This document shows, one piece after another, positions 37,342-48,443 of a stretch of DNA of 64,000 nucleotides (position 1 is its first letter; the number at the start of each line of letters is the position of its first letter). The DNA is from Cryobacterium sp. BB307 (GTDB lineage: Bacteria; Actinomycetota; Actinomycetes; Actinomycetales; Microbacteriaceae), in the NCBI RefSeq assembly GCF_012274275.1, contig NZ_JAANZA010000003.1:62001-126000 (forward strand), in the 5' to 3' direction. Under the pieces are notes generated by a model. That model had not been told where the DNA came from and made no database searches. It saw nothing but the letters and a program-made list of their open reading frames with translations. The position numbers and the translations under genes were made by a program.

Positions 37342-38241
37342 TTACTTGGCCGAGGCGAGGGCGTCTGCGCCGCCGACGATCTCGGAAATCTGCTGGGTGA
37401 TCTCGGACTGGCGCGCGTTGTTGGCTAGGCGCGTGTAGTCCCGGATGAGCTTGTCTGCGTTGTCGCTCGCCGACTTCATCGCCTTCTGCGTCGCCGCCTG
37501 CTTGCTCGCATCCGACTGCAGGAGCGCATTGAAGATGCGGCTCTCGATGTAGACCGGCAGCAGCGCGTCCAACACTGCGTCGACCTCGGGCTCGAACTCG
37601 TAGAGCGGAAGGATCTCGCGCTCCCCGGGCTCCTCGACACCCTCGACGACCTCCAGCGGCAGCAGACGAACGACCTCGGGGGTCTGCGTCAGCATGCTCA
37701 CGAAGCGGTTGTAGACGATGTGGATCTCATCCACTCCGCCTTCGCTCGTCGGCTGGATGAACCGCGACACCAGGGCATCGCCGATCTCGCGAGCGAGCTC
37801 CACCTTGGGGGTGTCGGTGCCGCCGATCCAGGCTTCCTCGGTGGCACGCTTGCGGAACGCGAAGTACCCGACAGCCTTGCGGCCGATGAGGTAGTAGACG
37901 ACGTCCTTGCCCTGGCTCTTCAGCAGGCTCGCGAGTTCCTCAGCCTCGCGGAGCACGTTCGCGTTGAACGCGCCCGCGAGACCGCGGTCCGAGGAGAAGA
38001 TGACGATCGCAGCGCGCTCGACCTTCTCCGGCTCGGTGGTGAGGATGTGGTCGACGTTGGAGTACGTCGCGACGGCCGAGACCGCACGCGTGACCGCACG
38101 CGAGTACGGTCCTGAGGCCGCGACCCGCTGTTGCGCCTTCTGGATGCGCGAAGCGGCGATCAGCTCCATGGCCCGAGTGATCTTCTTGGTCGTCTGGGCA
38201 GAACGAATTTTCTGCCGGTAGACCCGAAGTTGCGCTCCCAT
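37342..38241 (-). CDS. atpG: ATP synthase F1 gamma subunit
   Basis: Central rotor shaft of F1 (299 residues). N-terminal [20 protein letters not shown] and C-terminal [20 protein letters not shown] form the two-helix coiled coil; [11 protein letters not shown] is the conserved hinge region. Located 25 bases before atpD and 45 bases after atpA. Confidence 0.98.
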   Translation of the reverse strand: MGAQLRVYRQKIRSAQTTKKITRAMELIAASRIQKAQQRVAASGPYSRAVTRAVSAVATYSNVDHILTTEPEKVERAAIVIFSSDRGLAGAFNANVLREAEELASLLKSQGKDVVYYLIGRKAVGYFAFRKRATEEAWIGGTDTPKVELAREIGDALVSRFIQPTSEGGVDEIHIVYNRFVSMLTQTPEVVRLLPLEVVEGVEEPGEREILPLYEFEPEVDAVLDALLPVYIESRIFNALLQSDASKQAATQKAMKSASDNADKLIRDYTRLANNARQSEITQQISEIVGGADALASAK

Positions 38242-38286
38242 GTCCCTACTCTTCTCGTGTTACTCGTGCGGTCTCAGGTGGCCGGT

Positions 38287-39924
38287 TCAGCGGCGTGCCT
38301 TGACGATTTGCTCCTGGTTGACGTCTTCCTCGTCGAGTTCTTCGAACTCTTCGTGGCCCGCCTGGATGAGCGACTTGCCCTCGCTGGTCTGGAACTCCAG
38401 CTTGAACTTGTCGACCTCCTTGTCCAGGGTCGCGATGGTGTCGTCGTCCAGCTTGCTGGTCTCGCGCAGCGTGTCGAGCACCTTGGTGTTGCGTGCGAGG
38501 TGGTCGAGCAGTTCGCGCTCGAAGCGCAGGATGTCCTCGACCGGGACCTCGTCAAGCTTCCCGTTGGTGCCGGCCCAGATCGAGACGACCTGGTCCTCCA
38601 CCGGGTACGGCGAGTACTGCGGCTGCTTGAGCAGCTCGGTGAGGCGGGCGCCTCGCGCGAGCTGGCGGCGGCTGGCGGCGTCGAGGTCGGATGCGAACAT
38701 CGCGAACGCCTCGAGCGCGCGGTACTGGGCGAGCTCGATCTTGAGAGTGCCGGAGACCGACTTGATCGACTTGAGCTGCGCGTCACCGCCGACTCGCGAG
38801 ACGGAGATTCCGACGTCGACGGCCGGGCGCTGGTTCGAGTTGAACAGGTCGGACTGCAGGAAGATCTGGCCGTCGGTGATCGAGATCACGTTGGTCGGGA
38901 TGTACGCCGAGACGTCGTTCGCCTTGGTCTCGATGATCGGCAGGCCGGTCATCGATCCGGCGCCGAGCTCGTCCGACAGCTTCGCGCAACGCTCGAGCAG
39001 GCGCGAGTGCAGGTAGAACACGTCACCGGGGTATGCCTCACGGCCCGGCGGGCGGCGCAGCAGCAGCGACACGGCGCGGTAGGCCTCAGCCTGCTTCGAC
39101 AGGTCATCGAAGATGATCAGGACGTGCTTGCCCTGGTACATCCAGTGCTGGCCGATCGCGCTGCCGGTGTACGGCGCAAGGTACTTGAAGCCCGCAGCGT
39201 CGGATGCCGGGGCGGCGACGATGGTGGTGTACTCCATCGCGCCGGCGTCCTCGAGCGCGCCCTTGACGGATGCGATGGTCGAGCCCTTCTGGCCGATCGC
39301 GACGTAGATGCAGCGGACCTGCTTGTCGGTGTCGCCCGACTCCCAGTTCGCCTTCTGGTTGATGATCGTGTCGATCGCAAGAGCGGTCTTGCCGGTCTGG
39401 CGGTCACCGATGATCAGCTGGCGCTGGCCGCGGCCGATCGGGATCATCGCGTCGATCGCCTTGATGCCGGTCTGCAGCGGCTCGTGCACGCTCTTGCGCT
39501 GCATGACGCCGGGCGCCTGCAGTTCGAGCGCGCGGCGACCATCCGTTGCGACCTCGCCGAGACCGTCGATCGGGTTGCCGAGCGGGTCGACCACGCGGCC
39601 GAGGTAGCCGTCGCCGACGGGGACCGAGAGAACCTCGCCCGTGCGGGTGACCTCCATGCCCTCTTCGATGCCGGTGAACTCACCGAGCACGACGACGCCG
39701 ATCTCGTCCTCGTCGAGGTTGAGCGCGAGGCCCAGCGTGCCGTCGGCGAACCGCAGAAGCTCGTTCGCCATGGCGCCCGGGAGCCCCTCGACGTGAGCGA
39801 TGCCGTCCGCGGCGTCGATGACCGTGCCGACCTCGGCCGTTGCGGCCTTGTTCGGCTCGTAGGACTTCACGAAGTCCTGCAGCGCGCCGCGGATCTCCTC
39901 CGGGCTGATCGTCAGTTCTGCCAT
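38287..39924 (-). CDS. atpA: ATP synthase F1 alpha subunit
   Basis: Non-catalytic nucleotide-binding subunit (545 residues). P-loop [29 protein letters not shown] and [16 protein letters not shown] N-terminal crown are conserved. The C-terminus extends with an acidic tail ([21 protein letters not shown]) beyond the usual end. It follows atpH after 46 bases. Confidence 0.98.
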   Translation of the reverse strand: MAELTISPEEIRGALQDFVKSYEPNKAATAEVGTVIDAADGIAHVEGLPGAMANELLRFADGTLGLALNLDEDEIGVVVLGEFTGIEEGMEVTRTGEVLSVPVGDGYLGRVVDPLGNPIDGLGEVATDGRRALELQAPGVMQRKSVHEPLQTGIKAIDAMIPIGRGQRQLIIGDRQTGKTALAIDTIINQKANWESGDTDKQVRCIYVAIGQKGSTIASVKGALEDAGAMEYTTIVAAPASDAAGFKYLAPYTGSAIGQHWMYQGKHVLIIFDDLSKQAEAYRAVSLLLRRPPGREAYPGDVFYLHSRLLERCAKLSDELGAGSMTGLPIIETKANDVSAYIPTNVISITDGQIFLQSDLFNSNQRPAVDVGISVSRVGGDAQLKSIKSVSGTLKIELAQYRALEAFAMFASDLDAASRRQLARGARLTELLKQPQYSPYPVEDQVVSIWAGTNGKLDEVPVEDILRFERELLDHLARNTKVLDTLRETSKLDDDTIATLDKEVDKFKLEFQTSEGKSLIQAGHEEFEELDEEDVNQEQIVKARR

Positions 39925-39970
39925 TGTCGTACCCTTTCGTGCGGGGCTAGGCCCCTGAAGTGTCGACTCG

Positions 39971-40762
39971 CTAGCCAGCGAGTTGAAGTCTGAGTTCCCC
40001 GAGCTTGGACGCGACCGTGTCGTCGATCACGTCGTTGCCGACCTGCACGCGCAGGCCGCCGATGATCGTCGGGTCGACCACCAGGTTGATGGTGAGCTGC
40101 CCGTAGCGTGCCGCGAGACCGGCACGCAGCCGCTGGAGCTGTTCGGATGCGAGCGGCTGAGCTGCGGTGACGGTGGCGATGCGGCTGCCGGCCTCGCTCG
40201 CGACGATCTCGGCCGCGTCGCGAAGCAGCGCGCCGATGCGGCGGCCGCGAGGCTGCTGCACCAGGTGGCGGACGATGACGAGCGTCTGCTCGGAGGCCTT
40301 GCCCGCCAGCAGAGCGTCGACGAGCGCGAGCTTCGCGTCCGCATCCCCGAGTTTGCTGACGACCGCCAGCTCCAGCTCGGCGTCGGACGTCACCGCTGCA
40401 CCGAACGCGAACAGCTCACCGACGATGTCGGTTCCCGCGTCGGCCGACCGGGCGACAGCGCGGATGCCGATCTCCTCGATGCCGGCCAGAAGGTCGACCC
40501 CGCTTGACCAGCGGTTGGCCACCAGCACGTCGAGCAGACCGCGCGGCTGCTCCTCGAGCGCGCCGAAGATGCGGTCAGCGAGGACGCGCTTCTGCTCGGC
40601 CGAGGCGGACGGGTCGGCAATGGCCGACGCGAGCTGCTTCGACCCTCCGATGAGCCGACCTGCCGACAGCAGTTCTGCACCGGTCGACATCGGCACCGGA
40701 CCCGGAGCTGCTGACAGCGCTGAACGCGCCGCCTCGAGCGCCTGAGTGGTGGCTGAACCCAT
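39971..40762 (-). CDS. atpH: ATP synthase delta subunit (long form)
   Basis: Joins the b-subunit stator to F1. At 263 residues it is longer than the ~180-residue E. coli protein, as is usual for Actinobacteria. The conserved C-terminal part shows [34 protein letters not shown] sequence (for example [14 protein letters not shown]). Its ATG lies directly next to the stop of atpF on the upstream side and it begins one base after it. Confidence 0.95.
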   Translation of the reverse strand: MGSATTQALEAARSALSAAPGPVPMSTGAELLSAGRLIGGSKQLASAIADPSASAEQKRVLADRIFGALEEQPRGLLDVLVANRWSSGVDLLAGIEEIGIRAVARSADAGTDIVGELFAFGAAVTSDAELELAVVSKLGDADAKLALVDALLAGKASEQTLVIVRHLVQQPRGRRIGALLRDAAEIVASEAGSRIATVTAAQPLASEQLQRLRAGLAARYGQLTINLVVDPTIIGGLRVQVGNDVIDDTVASKLGELRLQLAG

Positions 40763-41368
40763 TTACTTTCTCGCCTTCGCCCTGCCGGAGGTCGCTCCGG
40801 CGGTGGCGGTCGTCTGCTTCTCGCCGGCTTCGAGGTCAGCGAGGAAGCGGTCGACGAGCGCCGCTGATTTCCTGTCGTCGCTGAGGCTCTCGCCGATCAC
40901 ACCGGATGCCAGGTCGATCGCAAGCGACCCGACCTCGGCACGCAGCGAGACGAGCGCCGCCTGACGCTCCGCCTCGATGGTCGCCTGGGCGTTCGCGGTG
41001 ATGCGGGCGGCCTCTGCGGCAGCCTGCTCCTTGAGCTCGCTCAGGATCTTCGTGCCGTCGATGCGGGCCTGCTCGCGGATCTTCGCGGCTTCGCCACGCG
41101 CGTCAGCGAGCTGCTTGCGGTACTCCTCGAGTGCGGCATCCGCTTCGGCCTTGGCCTCATTCGCCTTCTCGATGTTGCCCTCGATGGCGGCGGAGCGCTC
41201 GTCGAGCATCGCCTGCAGCTTCGGGAGCGCGTACTTCCAGAAGAAGAAGATGATGATGACGAAGATGACCAACGACCAGATGATGTCGTAGTCCGCCGGC
41301 AGCAGCGGGTTCACAGTCGTCTCGCCCTCAGCCGCGGCGAGGAATGCGCTGCTCTTTCCAGCAAGCAT
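40763..41368 (-). CDS. atpF: ATP synthase Fo b subunit
   Basis: Peripheral stalk subunit (201 residues): one N-terminal transmembrane helix about residues 29-49 (IIWSLVIFVIIIFFFWKYAL), then a long charged helix that dimerises (ERSAAIEGNIEKANEAKAEA). AAGGAGG stands seven bases before the ATG. A Thr/Ala/Lys tail closes the protein. Follows atpE after 27 bases. Confidence 0.96.
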   Translation of the reverse strand: MLAGKSSAFLAAAEGETTVNPLLPADYDIIWSLVIFVIIIFFFWKYALPKLQAMLDERSAAIEGNIEKANEAKAEADAALEEYRKQLADARGEAAKIREQARIDGTKILSELKEQAAAEAARITANAQATIEAERQAALVSLRAEVGSLAIDLASGVIGESLSDDRKSAALVDRFLADLEAGEKQTTATAGATSGRAKARK

Positions 41369-41395
41369 CCTTGCCTCCTTACTTGCTTACGTGGC

Positions 41396-42491
<1,096 letters not shown>

Positions 42492-42566
42492 GATTTAGGC
42501 GTGCGGACACGCGGCGGAAAGAGGGGGAGGTACCTGCGAAAGCTTAGCAATACCTCACACAGGGAA

Positions 42567-43052
42567 CTAATCGCTGGATTCGTCAGCTTTCGGGGACGAC
42601 TTCGGCGGTGTCGAATCCCCGGTTTCATGCGGGAGTTTGACGTCCGAGACATAGCCCATGCGGCTGGTCATGAAGGCGTAGACGTCGATCGCGAGGCTGC
42701 CGACGACGGATGCGACGACGGTGAAGAACAGCACGAGCGGGTCGATCGCGGGGCTCCTGCCGAACACGATCGCGACCACCAGGAAGATGGCCAGCTTCAC
42801 CATCCAGCCGCCGAGGACGATCCCGAAGAACAGGGGGCTGAGCAGGTCGCCCTTGGTGGTCCGGGCAGCGAGGATGACGGTCAAGGCGGTCAGTCCCATG
42901 AAGACGAAGGTCAGCGCGGCCCCGATCACGGCGCCGAGGACCCCGGGGGTCCCCGCAACCCACAACCCGATCCCGCCGCCGACCACGGCGATTGCGACCG
43001 CGAGAAGGGCGTCGAGCACCAGGGTGCGCTTGAGCATCGGCACTACGGTCAT
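42567..43052 (-). CDS. AtpI-like membrane protein
   Basis: A 161-residue protein with four hydrophobic helices in the first 125 residues (VLDALLAVAIAVVGGGIGLWV and others) and a hydrophilic Ser/Pro/Lys tail. Its place between the WecA-type gene and atpB matches the Rv1303 position in Mycobacterium tuberculosis, where an AtpI-like protein of uncertain role in Fo assembly is encoded. The ATG at 43052 overlaps the wecA stop (ATGA). Confidence 0.8.
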   Translation of the reverse strand: MTVVPMLKRTLVLDALLAVAIAVVGGGIGLWVAGTPGVLGAVIGAALTFVFMGLTALTVILAARTTKGDLLSPLFFGIVLGGWMVKLAIFLVVAIVFGRSPAIDPLVLFFTVVASVVGSLAIDVYAFMTSRMGYVSDVKLPHETGDSTPPKSSPKADESSD

Positions 43053-44191
43053 GGAATTTCCTCTACTTGGTCGGGATGGGCTCCGCGGGCGCGTGCCGCA
43101 AACGACTTGCGCCACAGCGGCGTGATGGTGAAGAACGCGCACACGGCGAAGCCGATGCCGAGGAACGCGAGCACCCAGGCGATGGGAACGAACAGGAACA
43201 GCAGGCATCCGACTGCGATGACGGCGCTCCACGCGTAGAAGATCAGCACCGCCTGCAGGTGGGTGTGACCCATGTCGAGCAGCCGGTGGTGCAGGTGCTT
43301 GCGGTCAGCCGAGAACGGCGACTTGCCCGCGCGCAAGCGCCGCAGGACGGCCAGCGAGAAGTCGAGCAACGGGACGATGAGCACGGCGATCGGCAGCAAC
43401 AGCGGGATGAATGCCGGTGCGAGGATGCGGCCGGAGTCGAGCGAGTTCGGGTCCACCTGCCCGGTCACCGAAATAGCCGAGGTGGCCATCAGGAGGCCGA
43501 CGAGCATCGACCCGGCATCGCCCATGAACAGCTTCGCCGGATGCCAGTTGAGCGGCAGGAACCCGACACACGCGCCGACCAGCACCGCGGAGAGCAGCGA
43601 GGCGAGGTTGAAGTACTCGGCTTCACCGACCACCCGGGCGAGGATGTAGCTGTAGAGGAAGAAGACGCCGTTGGCGATGATCGCAACGCCTGCGACGAGG
43701 CCGTCCAGGCCGTCGATGAAGTTGACCGCGTTCATCACCGCGACCACCGCGATGACGGTGAGCACGAGACCGAGAATCGGCGGGACGACCGTGACGCCAC
43801 CCACCGGCAGGGTCACCAGCTGCACGCCCTGCCACACCAGCAGGCCGGCGGCGATCATCTGGCCGGCGAGCTTGGTGAGCCAGTCGAGGTCCCAGATGTC
43901 GTCGGCGACGCCGATCACGACGATGATGAATGCCGCGCTGAGGATGGCGGTGATCTGGCCGGGGTCGGCGAAGACGAGGTGGAACCAGCTGACCTGCGAC
44001 GCGACCGCCATCGCGACCAGGATGCCGAGGAACATGGCAATCCCGCCCAGCCGAGGCGTCGGGGTGGTGTGCACGTCACGCTCGCGGATCTTCGGGTAGA
44101 GCCGGAACCGCGAGCTGAGCTTCCAGATGACGAAGGACAGTGCGAACGTGACCACCGCGGCGATGAGCCCCGCGAGGACGTAGAAGATCAC
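43049..44191 (-). CDS. wecA: Undecaprenyl-phosphate GlcNAc-1-phosphate transferase (WecA/MraY family)
   Basis: Starts cell-wall polymer synthesis by loading GlcNAc-1-phosphate on decaprenyl/undecaprenyl phosphate (in mycobacteria, the arabinogalactan linker). 380 residues with about eleven helices. Diagnostic loops: VADDIWDLD, NAVNFIDGLDG, LFMGDAGSM and ADRKHLHHRLLDMG. GTG start overlapping the sua5 stop; its stop overlaps the AtpI-like start. Same place as rfe/wecA (Rv1302) in mycobacteria. Confidence 0.93.
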   Translation of the reverse strand: MIFYVLAGLIAAVVTFALSFVIWKLSSRFRLYPKIRERDVHTTPTPRLGGIAMFLGILVAMAVASQVSWFHLVFADPGQITAILSAAFIIVVIGVADDIWDLDWLTKLAGQMIAAGLLVWQGVQLVTLPVGGVTVVPPILGLVLTVIAVVAVMNAVNFIDGLDGLVAGVAIIANGVFFLYSYILARVVGEAEYFNLASLLSAVLVGACVGFLPLNWHPAKLFMGDAGSMLVGLLMATSAISVTGQVDPNSLDSGRILAPAFIPLLLPIAVLIVPLLDFSLAVLRRLRAGKSPFSADRKHLHHRLLDMGHTHLQAVLIFYAWSAVIAVGCLLFLFVPIAWVLAFLGIGFAVCAFFTITPLWRKSFAARARGAHPDQVEEIP

Positions 44192-44850
44192 GTCACGGCC
44201 TCCCAGATGGCGTCGTCCGGGATCACCCCGTGGCGCACGATCTTCAGTTCGCCGCCGATGAGCAGGCCGGTGACATCGACGATGGTGGAGCCGTTGCTCC
44301 GGCCGTCTTCGACCGCGCTCTCACCGACCGTGCCGCCGTCGAGGTACACGCTGACGCTGTCGCCGAGCGCGTCGACCGCCTCCTGGGCGGTGGTCGCGGC
44401 CGGCTCCCCGGTCTTGTTCGCCGAGGTCACCGCGAGCGGGCCGGTCTCCGACAGCAACTCGAGCGCGACCTTGTTGGCTGGCATCCGCAGCGCAACGGTG
44501 CCGTGGGTCTCCCCCAGGTCCCACTGCAGCGACTCGCGTGCCGGCAGGATCAAGGTGAGTGCGCCGGGCCAGAACGCCTTGACCAGCTTGCGCGCAGCAT
44601 CCGGGACGTCCTCGGCGAGCGCGTCGAGCGTCGGGATGCCCGGCAGGAGCACGGGCGGCGGTGCGTTGCGGCCGCGGCCCTTGGCGTCGAGGAGGCGCTG
44701 GACGGCGTCCGGGTTGAAGGCGTCGCAGCCGACCCCGTAGACCGTGTCGGTAGGGATGACGATGAGCTCGCCCCGGCCGATCGCGCCTCGCGCGAGGCGC
44801 ATTCCGGTGAGGAGCTCCGAGCTGTCGGAGCAGTCGTAGATGGTCGCCAT
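44188..44850 (-). CDS. sua5: L-threonylcarbamoyladenylate synthase (Sua5/YrdC)
   Basis: Makes threonylcarbamoyl-AMP for the t6A base of tRNAs that read ANN codons. 220 residues with the YrdC fold: IPTDTVYGVGCDA, KGRGRNAPPPVLLPG, LALRMPANK-type (VALRMPANK) and VTSANKTGEPA. No C-terminal Sua5 domain, so it is the short TsaC-like form. First gene of the run through wecA to atpC. Confidence 0.95.
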   Translation of the reverse strand: MATIYDCSDSSELLTGMRLARGAIGRGELIVIPTDTVYGVGCDAFNPDAVQRLLDAKGRGRNAPPPVLLPGIPTLDALAEDVPDAARKLVKAFWPGALTLILPARESLQWDLGETHGTVALRMPANKVALELLSETGPLAVTSANKTGEPAATTAQEAVDALGDSVSVYLDGGTVGESAVEDGRSNGSTIVDVTGLLIGGELKIVRHGVIPDDAIWEAVT

Positions 44851-44894
44851 GTCGGCACAATCCTACTTGGCGACCATCTGACGACTGTTGTCAC

Positions 44895-45677
44895 TCAGCG
44901 GCGCCCGGCCTTGCGCTGGAACATGACAGCTCCGAACACGATCGACACGGCAAGGATGGCGACGCACCAGCCCAGCGCCCAGAGCGGCTCATTGCCCAGC
45001 TCAGTACCCATCAGCAGTCCGCGGATGGTCTCGATGATGGGGGTCAGCGGCTGGTTCGATGCGATCCAGTGCATCCAGTCGGGCATCGTCTGGATCGGCA
45101 CGAACGCGCTGGAGACGTACGGGAGGAACAGCAGGATGAACCCGTAGCTGGCCGCCGCCTCCGCACTGCCCGCGGCGAGGCCGATCGCCGCGAACAGGTA
45201 GGTGATCGCGAGGATGTAGAGCGCGACGAGCGCCAGCGCACCCAGCCAGCCGAGCAGCGAGCCCTGCGGCCGGAATCCGACCGCGATGCCGACACCGATC
45301 ACCAGCGCCGTGGCGAGCAGGTTGCGCACGAGGCTCGCGACGACGTGCCCAGTCAGCACCGCCGATGCCCGGATCGGCATGGTGCGGAAGCGGTCGACGA
45401 TGCCGTTCTGCATGTCCTGCGCGACCGAGACGGCCGTCGAGGACGCCCCGAAGCCCGCGCAGAGCAGGACGATACCGGGTACGACGTAGTTCACGTAGTC
45501 GCCGGAGGAATCGATCGCGCCTCCGAACACGAACGTGAACATCAGCATGGTGATCACCGGCAGCATGATGGCCATCACCATGGATTCTCCGTCGCGCAGC
45601 GAGTGCAGCAAGCTGCGCCGGATGAAGGTCGCCTCCTCTGCGCCGAAGGGCAGCGGCTGGGTGGTCAGGGTGGTCAT
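44895..45677 (-). CDS. ABC-2 type transporter permease (DrrB-like)
   Basis: Membrane half of a drug-type exporter, 260 residues with six helices (MVMAIMLPVITMLMFTFVF is the first). The sequence AFVPIQTMPDWMHWIASNQP is typical of DrrB-family permeases. Its ATG at 45677 overlaps the stop of the ATPase gene (ATGA); a longer open frame upstream is rejected. Diverges, with its partner, from a TetR gene. Confidence 0.9.
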   Translation of the reverse strand: MTTLTTQPLPFGAEEATFIRRSLLHSLRDGESMVMAIMLPVITMLMFTFVFGGAIDSSGDYVNYVVPGIVLLCAGFGASSTAVSVAQDMQNGIVDRFRTMPIRASAVLTGHVVASLVRNLLATALVIGVGIAVGFRPQGSLLGWLGALALVALYILAITYLFAAIGLAAGSAEAAASYGFILLFLPYVSSAFVPIQTMPDWMHWIASNQPLTPIIETIRGLLMGTELGNEPLWALGWCVAILAVSIVFGAVMFQRKAGRR

Positions 45678-46582
45678 CGTGCGGTCCTTCCAATCAGTTC
45701 TGGCGCTGCGTGTCCCGCGCCTGCGTCGGTGAGGGCCAGGAAGACGTCGTCGAGACTGGGTTCGCGCACCGTGACGTCCCCATCCACTCCGGATGCGTCG
45801 ACCTCGGCGATCGCGGCGCGAAGACCGTGGATGCTTCCGTCGGTCGGCAGCTGCAGCAGCAGGTTCCCGGCGCGGTCCCGCACCTCCACGACATCGCCGC
45901 CCACTGTCGCCTTGAGCGCAGCGGGCGTTCCCGATGCAACGACGTGCCCTTCGTTCAGCACAGCTACGGTGTCCGCGAGCTGGTCGGCTTCCTCGAGGTA
46001 CTGGGTGGTGAGGAACACCGTGCGGCCGTCCTCCTTCAGTGACCGGATGACGTTCCACAGCTCCTGCCTGCTGCGCGGGTCGAGACCCGTGGTCGGCTCA
46101 TCGAGGAACAACACGGAAGGGGCGACGATCAGGCTGATCGCGAGGTCCAGCCTGCGGCGCATCCCGCCCGAGTAGGTCTTCGCGCGCTTGCGTGCGGCCT
46201 GGACGAGGTCGAACCGCTCGAGCAGCTCGTCGGCGCGAGCGGCGCTCGCTGACCGGCTGAGGCCGAACAGGCGTCCCATCATCCGGAGGTTCTCACTGCC
46301 GGTGAGCACCTCGTCGACGGCTGCCGACTGTCCGGTGAGACCGATGCTGCGACGAACGGCCAGCGGATCGCGCCCAACGTCGAATCCGTTCACCGTCGCG
46401 GTGCCGGCATCCGGAGCGACCAGCGTGGAGAGGATGTTGATGAGCGTGGTCTTGCCTGCGCCGTTCGGTCCGAGCAGGGCGAAGATCTCGCCTGGCGCGA
46501 CCTCGAAGGTCACGTCGTTCAGCACCGGGTGGGTGCCGAACGTCTTGCGCAGTCCGGAGACCGCGATTGCCGGGGTTTGCAT
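45674..46582 (-). CDS. ABC transporter ATP-binding protein (DrrA-like)
   Basis: ATPase of the exporter, 302 residues. Walker A GPNGAGKTT, signature TYSGGMRRRLDLAIS, Walker B LFLDEPTTGLD, and the long C-terminal part (VEVRDRAGNLLLQLPTDG) as in DrrA (daunorubicin/antibiotic resistance). Forms an operon with the permease. Substrate unknown. Confidence 0.92.
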   Translation of the reverse strand: MQTPAIAVSGLRKTFGTHPVLNDVTFEVAPGEIFALLGPNGAGKTTLINILSTLVAPDAGTATVNGFDVGRDPLAVRRSIGLTGQSAAVDEVLTGSENLRMMGRLFGLSRSASAARADELLERFDLVQAARKRAKTYSGGMRRRLDLAISLIVAPSVLFLDEPTTGLDPRSRQELWNVIRSLKEDGRTVFLTTQYLEEADQLADTVAVLNEGHVVASGTPAALKATVGGDVVEVRDRAGNLLLQLPTDGSIHGLRAAIAEVDASGVDGDVTVREPSLDDVFLALTDAGAGHAAPELIGRTAR

Positions 46583-46643
46583 AGCCGACTAGCCTTTCTG
46601 TTTACGAGGCATAGCCTGTTTATGAGCTACGCAGTTTATGATG

Positions 46644-46656
46644 TACACAGTGTGTA
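46644..46656. promoter_or_regulatory. Putative TetR operator between drrA-like and tetR genes
   Basis: TACACA-G-TGTGTA is a perfect 6-bp inverted repeat with a one-base centre in the 127-base divergent gap. A second, partial palindrome (GCAC-ACA-GTGC) follows at 46661-46671, and TTTATGA occurs twice upstream. Position between the exporter operon and its TetR-type regulator suits autoregulation. Confidence 0.6.
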
Positions 46657-46709
46657 TGACGCACACAGTGCTGTCAAGCTGAGCGCGTCCCACCGTGAAA
46701 GGCCACCCG

Positions 46710-47450
46710 ATGACAGAGCCAGTCGAGCCGAAACTCCCCCACGCCATCGCCCTCGCCTGGGGTCTCGCCGAGCCGCCGCAACGCGGCCCCAAGCGCGAGC
46801 TGAGCCTCGACGCGATCATCGATGCGGCGATCGCGATCGCCGACGCTGAGGGAATCGGTGCGCTGTCGATGAGCCGGGTCGCATCGTCGCTCGGCTTCAC
46901 GACGATGTCGCTGTACCGCTACGTGACTAGCAAGGACGACCTGCTGCAGCTCATGCAGAACTCCGCAGCCAGGGTCGTCGTGCCGCCCCTCGACGAGGCC
47001 CAGGGTTGGCGAGAGGCCCTCCGCGAGTGGTTTGACGCGCTCGTCGGCGCCTACCGGAAGCACCCGTGGACCCTCGACATCCCGGTGAGCGGTGTGCCGA
47101 TGATGCCCACCGCCCTCGTCATCGTCGATTGGGCCATGCGCGCCATGCGCGACCTGCCACTCGATCCCGGCGAGAAGATCGAAGTGCTCCTGCTGCTGAC
47201 CAGCTACGCGCGCGCCACCGCACAACTCGAGCGCGACCTCACTCGCGCAGGGGAGAACGCGACAATGGGAGCAGAGAGCACCGCGGCCCTGACCGAGGTG
47301 GTGAGCGAAGAAGCGTTCCCCTACCTGTTCCCGCTCATCCGGGACGGCGTCTACGCCGGCGGTGACCCGGCAGACTTCGAGTACGAGACCGACATGCTCT
47401 TCGGCCTCGAACGCATCCTCGACGGCATCGAGAGCTACACCAGCCGGTAG
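46710..47450 (+). CDS. TetR-family transcriptional regulator
   Basis: A 246-residue repressor-type protein. Helix-turn-helix at about residues 35-80 (ALSMSRVASSLGFTTMSLYRYVTSK); the C-terminal half is a TetR_C_1-like ligand domain with many hydrophobic residues. AAAGG eight bases before ATG 46710 decides the start; a GTG at 46695 lies only 15 bases upstream. It very likely controls the divergent DrrAB-like exporter. Confidence 0.9.
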   Translation: MTEPVEPKLPHAIALAWGLAEPPQRGPKRELSLDAIIDAAIAIADAEGIGALSMSRVASSLGFTTMSLYRYVTSKDDLLQLMQNSAARVVVPPLDEAQGWREALREWFDALVGAYRKHPWTLDIPVSGVPMMPTALVIVDWAMRAMRDLPLDPGEKIEVLLLLTSYARATAQLERDLTRAGENATMGAESTAALTEVVSEEAFPYLFPLIRDGVYAGGDPADFEYETDMLFGLERILDGIESYTSR

Positions 47451-47454
47451 CCGG

Positions 47455-48312
47455 TCAGCGGATCGCGGTCGTCATCCGGTCGCGGCCGAGGAGATCCGGA
47501 TGCGTGGCTGCCGCCTGCCAGCCGTCATCGGTCAACAGCGCTCGGATGGCGGCGCCCTGCAGCTCGCCGTGCTCGATCACGAGCGTGCCACCCGGGTGCA
47601 GCAGCCGCAGCGCGGCCGCCGACAGGTCGCGGATGACATCCAAGCCGTCCGGTCCGCCGTAAAGCGCGAGCTCCGGATCATGCAGCCGCACCTCGGGGTC
47701 GCGCGGCACGGCATCCGTCGGCACGTAGGGCGGATTGGAGGCGACGACCGACACTGTGCCGTCCAGCTCACCGAGCGCGCTCGCCAGGTCAGCCAGCACG
47801 AGGGTCACCGCCGCACCCGTGTGCTCGATGTTCCTTTTCGCCCAGGCGTGAGCATCCGGGGATAACTCGACCGCATACACGCGCGCGTGCGGCACCTCAG
47901 TCGCCATGGCGATCGCGATGGCACCGCTGCCCGTGCCGAGGTCGACCGCGACCGGTTCGGCCGCTGCGACCGCACTCAACGCGTCGACGGCCACGCCCGC
48001 GACGAGCTCGGTCTCCGGTCGGGGCACGAACACGCCTGGTCCGACGAGCAGCTCAACATTGCGGAACGGCGCGCGCCCGGTGATGTGCTGCAGCGGCTCG
48101 CGCGCGGCGCGGCGGGCGACCAGGCCGCGCAGGGCGGTGGCCTCGTCCTCGCTCAGTGCGGCATCCAGCGCCACCTTTGCCTGCACCTCGCCGCGCCCCA
48201 CGCCGAGCACGTGCCCGATCAGCAACTCGGCGTCGACCTCGGGATCGGGCACCCCGGCAGCGGCAAGCTCGCGGGCCGCCTCGGAGCGCAGGTGTCGTAC
48301 ACCGGACGTCAT
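47455..48312 (-). CDS. prmC: Peptide chain release factor N5-glutamine methyltransferase
   Basis: Methylates the Gln of the GGQ motif of release factors, raising termination efficiency. 285 residues: N-terminal helical domain, then a Rossmann methyltransferase with VDLGTGSGAIAIAMA and the diagnostic NPPYVP. In most Actinobacteria it follows prfA directly; here cysK, cysE and an acyltransferase-like gene lie between. Convergent with the TetR gene (4-base gap). Confidence 0.94.
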   Translation of the reverse strand: MTSGVRHLRSEAARELAAAGVPDPEVDAELLIGHVLGVGRGEVQAKVALDAALSEDEATALRGLVARRAAREPLQHITGRAPFRNVELLVGPGVFVPRPETELVAGVAVDALSAVAAAEPVAVDLGTGSGAIAIAMATEVPHARVYAVELSPDAHAWAKRNIEHTGAAVTLVLADLASALGELDGTVSVVASNPPYVPTDAVPRDPEVRLHDPELALYGGPDGLDVIRDLSAAALRLLHPGGTLVIEHGELQGAAIRALLTDDGWQAAATHPDLLGRDRMTTAIR

Positions 48313-48443
48313 AGTTCCTCTTCCGTTCGACCGCCACGTCTATTCTGTCGTGGTCGGGAATACCAGCGCGCAGCCGGTGTTATCCCGCACGAGCCCTCGC
48401 GCGTGGGCGCCCGCCCGTCGCGCCAGTCACGAAAGCGAGAGAA

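Noticed and set aside
44895..46058. Longer start for the DrrB-like permease
   Set aside because: The extra part lies over the ATPase gene; the ATG at 45677 overlaps its stop in the usual way.
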